Source: Physcomitrium patens
Lineage: Eukaryota; Streptophyta; Bryopsida; Funariales; Funariaceae
Length of the DNA: 64,000 nt
Direction: 5' to 3'
NCBI RefSeq assembly: GCF_000002425.4
Contig: NC_037262.1
Coordinates: 2,362,080 to 2,426,079, forward strand
Positions 61,294 through 64,000 of this stretch are shown here, piece by piece; the first letter of the stretch is position 1; each line of letters opens with the position of its first letter. The notes beneath the pieces were generated by a model that saw only the letters and a list, made by a program, of their open reading frames with translations, did not search any database and was not told the origin of the DNA. The translations under genes were made by a program, and so were the position numbers.

Positions 61294-64000
61294 ATGGATT
61301 ATTCTGATTCTGGATTGTATGACAGGAATATGAAGAATTTGTGTGAAATGGACCTATCGGACATGAGTAACATGAAAAAAATGAGTTCAATGACATTAGA
61401 CGAAAAAGATAGAAACTATGGTAGTTCGAAGCTTTCTTGGCACACAGAGGAGACGCTCACTCACCGAGAACCTGAAATGACAATCCCACTTGTTAGTCCA
61501 GGAATAGAAGTGACGAAGTGTATAAAAAATGATGGCAGCTGCATTCCTCTCCGGAAGCTTGGCTGCTTTGAAATTCCGGCCATCATCACGGGTGGTGCTT
61601 CTTGCACAGAATTGTTTTAACTACTCATGGCTTAGGTCATTGATCGATAAACGGGGAAGGCTCTCTTGTCCAATTATTAGGTTTCGAGTCGGGATGAACA
61701 ATGGGTGGTCTCAAATTTTAGCAATGAGCAGGCTATGAAAGGAGAACTCATAAATTAAATTACCTTCTTTGTTCCATGTTTGCTGTCCCTTGGACCACCC
61801 TTTTCAGATTTGTGACATCAGACGTAGAAGTCGTCAAATATGTATCCCAAGGAATGGAACTACATTATGTCGAAAGCCACTACGCACTTTACTGAAACTC
61901 GCATTTGAAGCCTCAAACTTTGAAGGCCTGCTATCCTCATTTGAATCTATGTCATGATAGGAACATATAGAGGACGAGCTTGAAAATTCTTGTTTCTATC
62001 ATTAACAAATACTTCGAAAGTAACGTGACGTAGATGTGAAGAATCGGCCAACAGTAGAGTATCTGTTTTTGAAATAGCGTGCTTTTTGGACAGGAATGCA
62101 CCAGGTGACTGGAGCACACAGACCTATTGATATTGAAAAATCGGTGCATGACATGAAACTCTATGCTTTTGCCGGGCTTGGAGTTTTTGACGTGGCCGAT
62201 ACATGTGAGTCTCTGGCTTTTGGAGATTCCAATAACTTCAGGCCTTAGTATCCCATTTAGCGGTGTCAGAATGTATATGAGCATAATGCGAGGCTGACAT
62301 ACCCACAGCGAAGTTTAGTGCAGGGTCTTTATTTCACGAAGCCCTCACTTTTGCTCTACAGTCAATATTTTCTTTCCATTCTGCAGATGGACCTGCTGAA
62401 GATATTTATGGCAGGTTTTATGATGAATATTGGGGCCGCAGGCCAGTCCTTGGTTTCACAAAATTTGACCCTGGCTACGGTGAGGTTCGTTTGCCTGCAC
62501 GTGAATCACTGTTCCAGTCATTGCATCCTTCTCAATATGGCACTCACTTCTGGCTAATATTCATGTAAAATTAACCTTGCTGGTGGTGTAGGCAATACTG
62601 GTGCAGACACTCGGCTTGTGGTGGAAGCTATTATAGATCGGTCTCGGAATCGAATGAGAGTGGCCACCTTGGACATGGTCCAGTTCCATTGGTACGTTGT
62701 CGAAGAGCTTGCCAACTGAACGACAACATACTCACGGTTTAGATGTCTTGGGACTTTTCTCTGCTAATCTCCATTTCCATAAATTCCAGTTTTTTTCTTC
62801 TTCAAACAAAAGACCTAACTGGACGACAATGAGTTTGAGATCATGATTTCATCTTTGTTAGACTCGTTGTATGTCCAGCACTCATACTGAAGAGCGAAGC
62901 CCAATTTTTTGTTTTTGTTTTTGTCAATTCTTGAAGGTGGGATTATAGCGATGAGCGTTATTGTGTTTCTGTGAAGTGGCTACACACTCTTCAACAAGAG
63001 GGCAAAATCAAGGAGCTGGGACTAACAAATTTCGACACTGAACACATGGCGAAAATAGTTGAGGACTGTGGGATCCGAGCAGTGTCCAATCAAGTTAGTG
63101 ATTCACCCTCACCGTCCTCTCAAGCGGTAATTTCTTGAAGTTTCTGTTGCTCGGAAAAGATCAGGCTAGTTTAGTCTTTCGGCAATTCACACATGCGTAC
63201 TGATGCCGTTACTTGGCACGTATGATCAGCGCTTCACAAGAACATGACATTTGAACCCCTATTGTTGCTGAAATCGATTGTGGTGCTACGCAGGTGACAT
63301 ACTCTGTGATTGATACACGGCCCGAGAAGAAAATGATTGCATGGTGCTTACAACATGATGTGAAGCTTCTTGCTTACGGGTGTGTAGATTCCGGGGTTTT
63401 GTTCATTTGTCGCATGCAACAGTCTTCGTCCGGACACTTCATTCTGGACCTTGAATTTTTTGTTTCATTTTATTATTATTAGTATTATTATTATTAGTAT
63501 TATTATCATTAATATAACAATAGTGCTTGAAGGATAGGCAAGAGTGTAGTTGGTGGGCAGCTCTCTCGCTTGTTTACTTCGTAATGTATAAGTATGATCG
63601 GTTCTTAGATTGTAAGATGTCTCTTTGAACCGGTCAATAATAGAATTTTCCTGCATTCTAAAGAGTATGTGCAGGACGTTAATGGGCGGCCTTCTTTCAG
63701 AAAAATATTTGGGACAACCTGAGCCCCTGAGGACAGACCCTATCAATACACCGTCAATCTCCAAATATAAATATATTATAAATGCATGGGGAGGTTGGGC
63801 TCTATTTCAGGTAGGTCGTTAGATTGTAATTAGTTTTCATAATTAGAACGTTTAGTTTGATTGCTAATGTGTAGTTTTTTCATTATCTCCTATATAATTA
63901 GAAAGCACTGCTCAAGCTTCAAGTTGGTTAAATTTTATTTTTGCAGGAACTCCTCCTTGTTTTAAGCATGATTGCCAAAAAACATAGGATTAGCATTAGC
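61294..64000 (+). CDS. Aldo/keto reductase family protein (partial, runs off the window)
   Basis: Exons 62094-62204, 62387-62479, 62607-62691, 62937-63093, 63294-63379, 63675-63810 and 63947-64000 join in phase with GT-AG introns. Family features are GMHQVTGAHRPID, FDVADT|YGPAEDIYG (the conserved Asp and Tyr of the active site), DMVQFHW (catalytic-His region), ELGLTNFDTEHM, AVSNQVTYSVIDTRPEKKM, LLAYGTLMGGLLSEKY and INAWGGWALFQ. It matches plant and fungal members of the family with the WGGW motif. NADPH-dependent reduction of carbonyls is the expected chemistry; the substrate is unknown. A first exon 61294-61534 (ending EMTIPLVSPGIEVTKCIKND) fits in phase and in homology, but its donor would be GC instead of GT. 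The C-terminal part lies outside the window. The gene appears functional. Confidence 0.88.
63467..63512. repeat. (ATT)n trinucleotide repeat in an aldo/keto reductase intron
   Basis: About fifteen imperfect ATT units with a few AGT variants, inside intron 63380-63674. Confidence 0.85.

Noticed and set aside
1-64000. CRISPR arrays, bacterial operons, organelle DNA blocks or ribosomal RNA genes
   Set aside because: None is visible. Regular spacer-repeat structure, bacterial gene packing and rRNA signatures are absent, and all credible genes have spliceosomal introns or are plant pseudogenes.

Overview
This window is nuclear DNA of a land plant, most likely a moss. Three things point there. The genes are split by short GT-AG introns and lie in islands of moderate GC separated by very AT-rich deserts with (TA)n, poly-T and (ATT)n tracts. 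The gene set is photosynthetic and plant-like: an LHCII antenna protein, RuBisCO small subunit and SHMT relics, ENOD93, a C-type lectin receptor kinase and a plant LpxB. Finally there is a protein-kinase/NBS/LRR gene, a combination known from mosses. No species can be named from sequence alone, and there are no bacterial or organellar blocks.

Layout: 1-273 may be the end of an exon of a gene outside the window. 6586-9147 (+) is a five-exon C-type lectin receptor-like kinase. 9148-19127 is an AT-rich desert. 19128-24460 is an old, broken Ty1/copia element (minus) sitting in a (TA)n tract. 25489-26653 (-) is a two-exon LHCII gene. 28120-36189 (-) is a decayed kinase-NBS-LRR immune receptor split by a second broken copia element (30490-34565) with a perfect 5-bp target duplication. 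39648-42248 (-) is lipid-A-disaccharide synthase (LpxB) with an apparent one-base frame slip. 42723-45301 (+) is an intron-bearing, truncated pseudogene of mitochondrial serine hydroxymethyltransferase. 46136-47399 (+) is a small one-pass membrane protein. 49140-53180 is a second desert. 54301-55499 (+) is an ENOD93 homologue. 56140-58660 (-) is an unidentified coiled-coil/low-complexity protein whose introns are all phase 0. 60241-60765 (+) is an intronless rbcS pseudogene. 61294 to the window end (+) is an aldo/keto reductase that runs off the edge.

The genes do not form a pathway or operon. LHCII, SHMT and rbcS relate to photosynthesis and photorespiration, but two of the three are dead copies. 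Exon models were built by hand by matching reading phase across GT-AG junctions. They are strong for the receptor kinase, LHCII, ENOD93, the 152-aa protein and most of the aldo/keto reductase. They are weaker at the N-termini of the coiled-coil protein and the reductase. I found no convincing new multi-gene system. The most interesting items are the transposon-split kinase-NBS-LRR gene with its N-terminal helical region, the two kinase domains with altered catalytic motifs, the extra segment and homopolymer slip in LpxB, and the two fossil photosynthesis genes.
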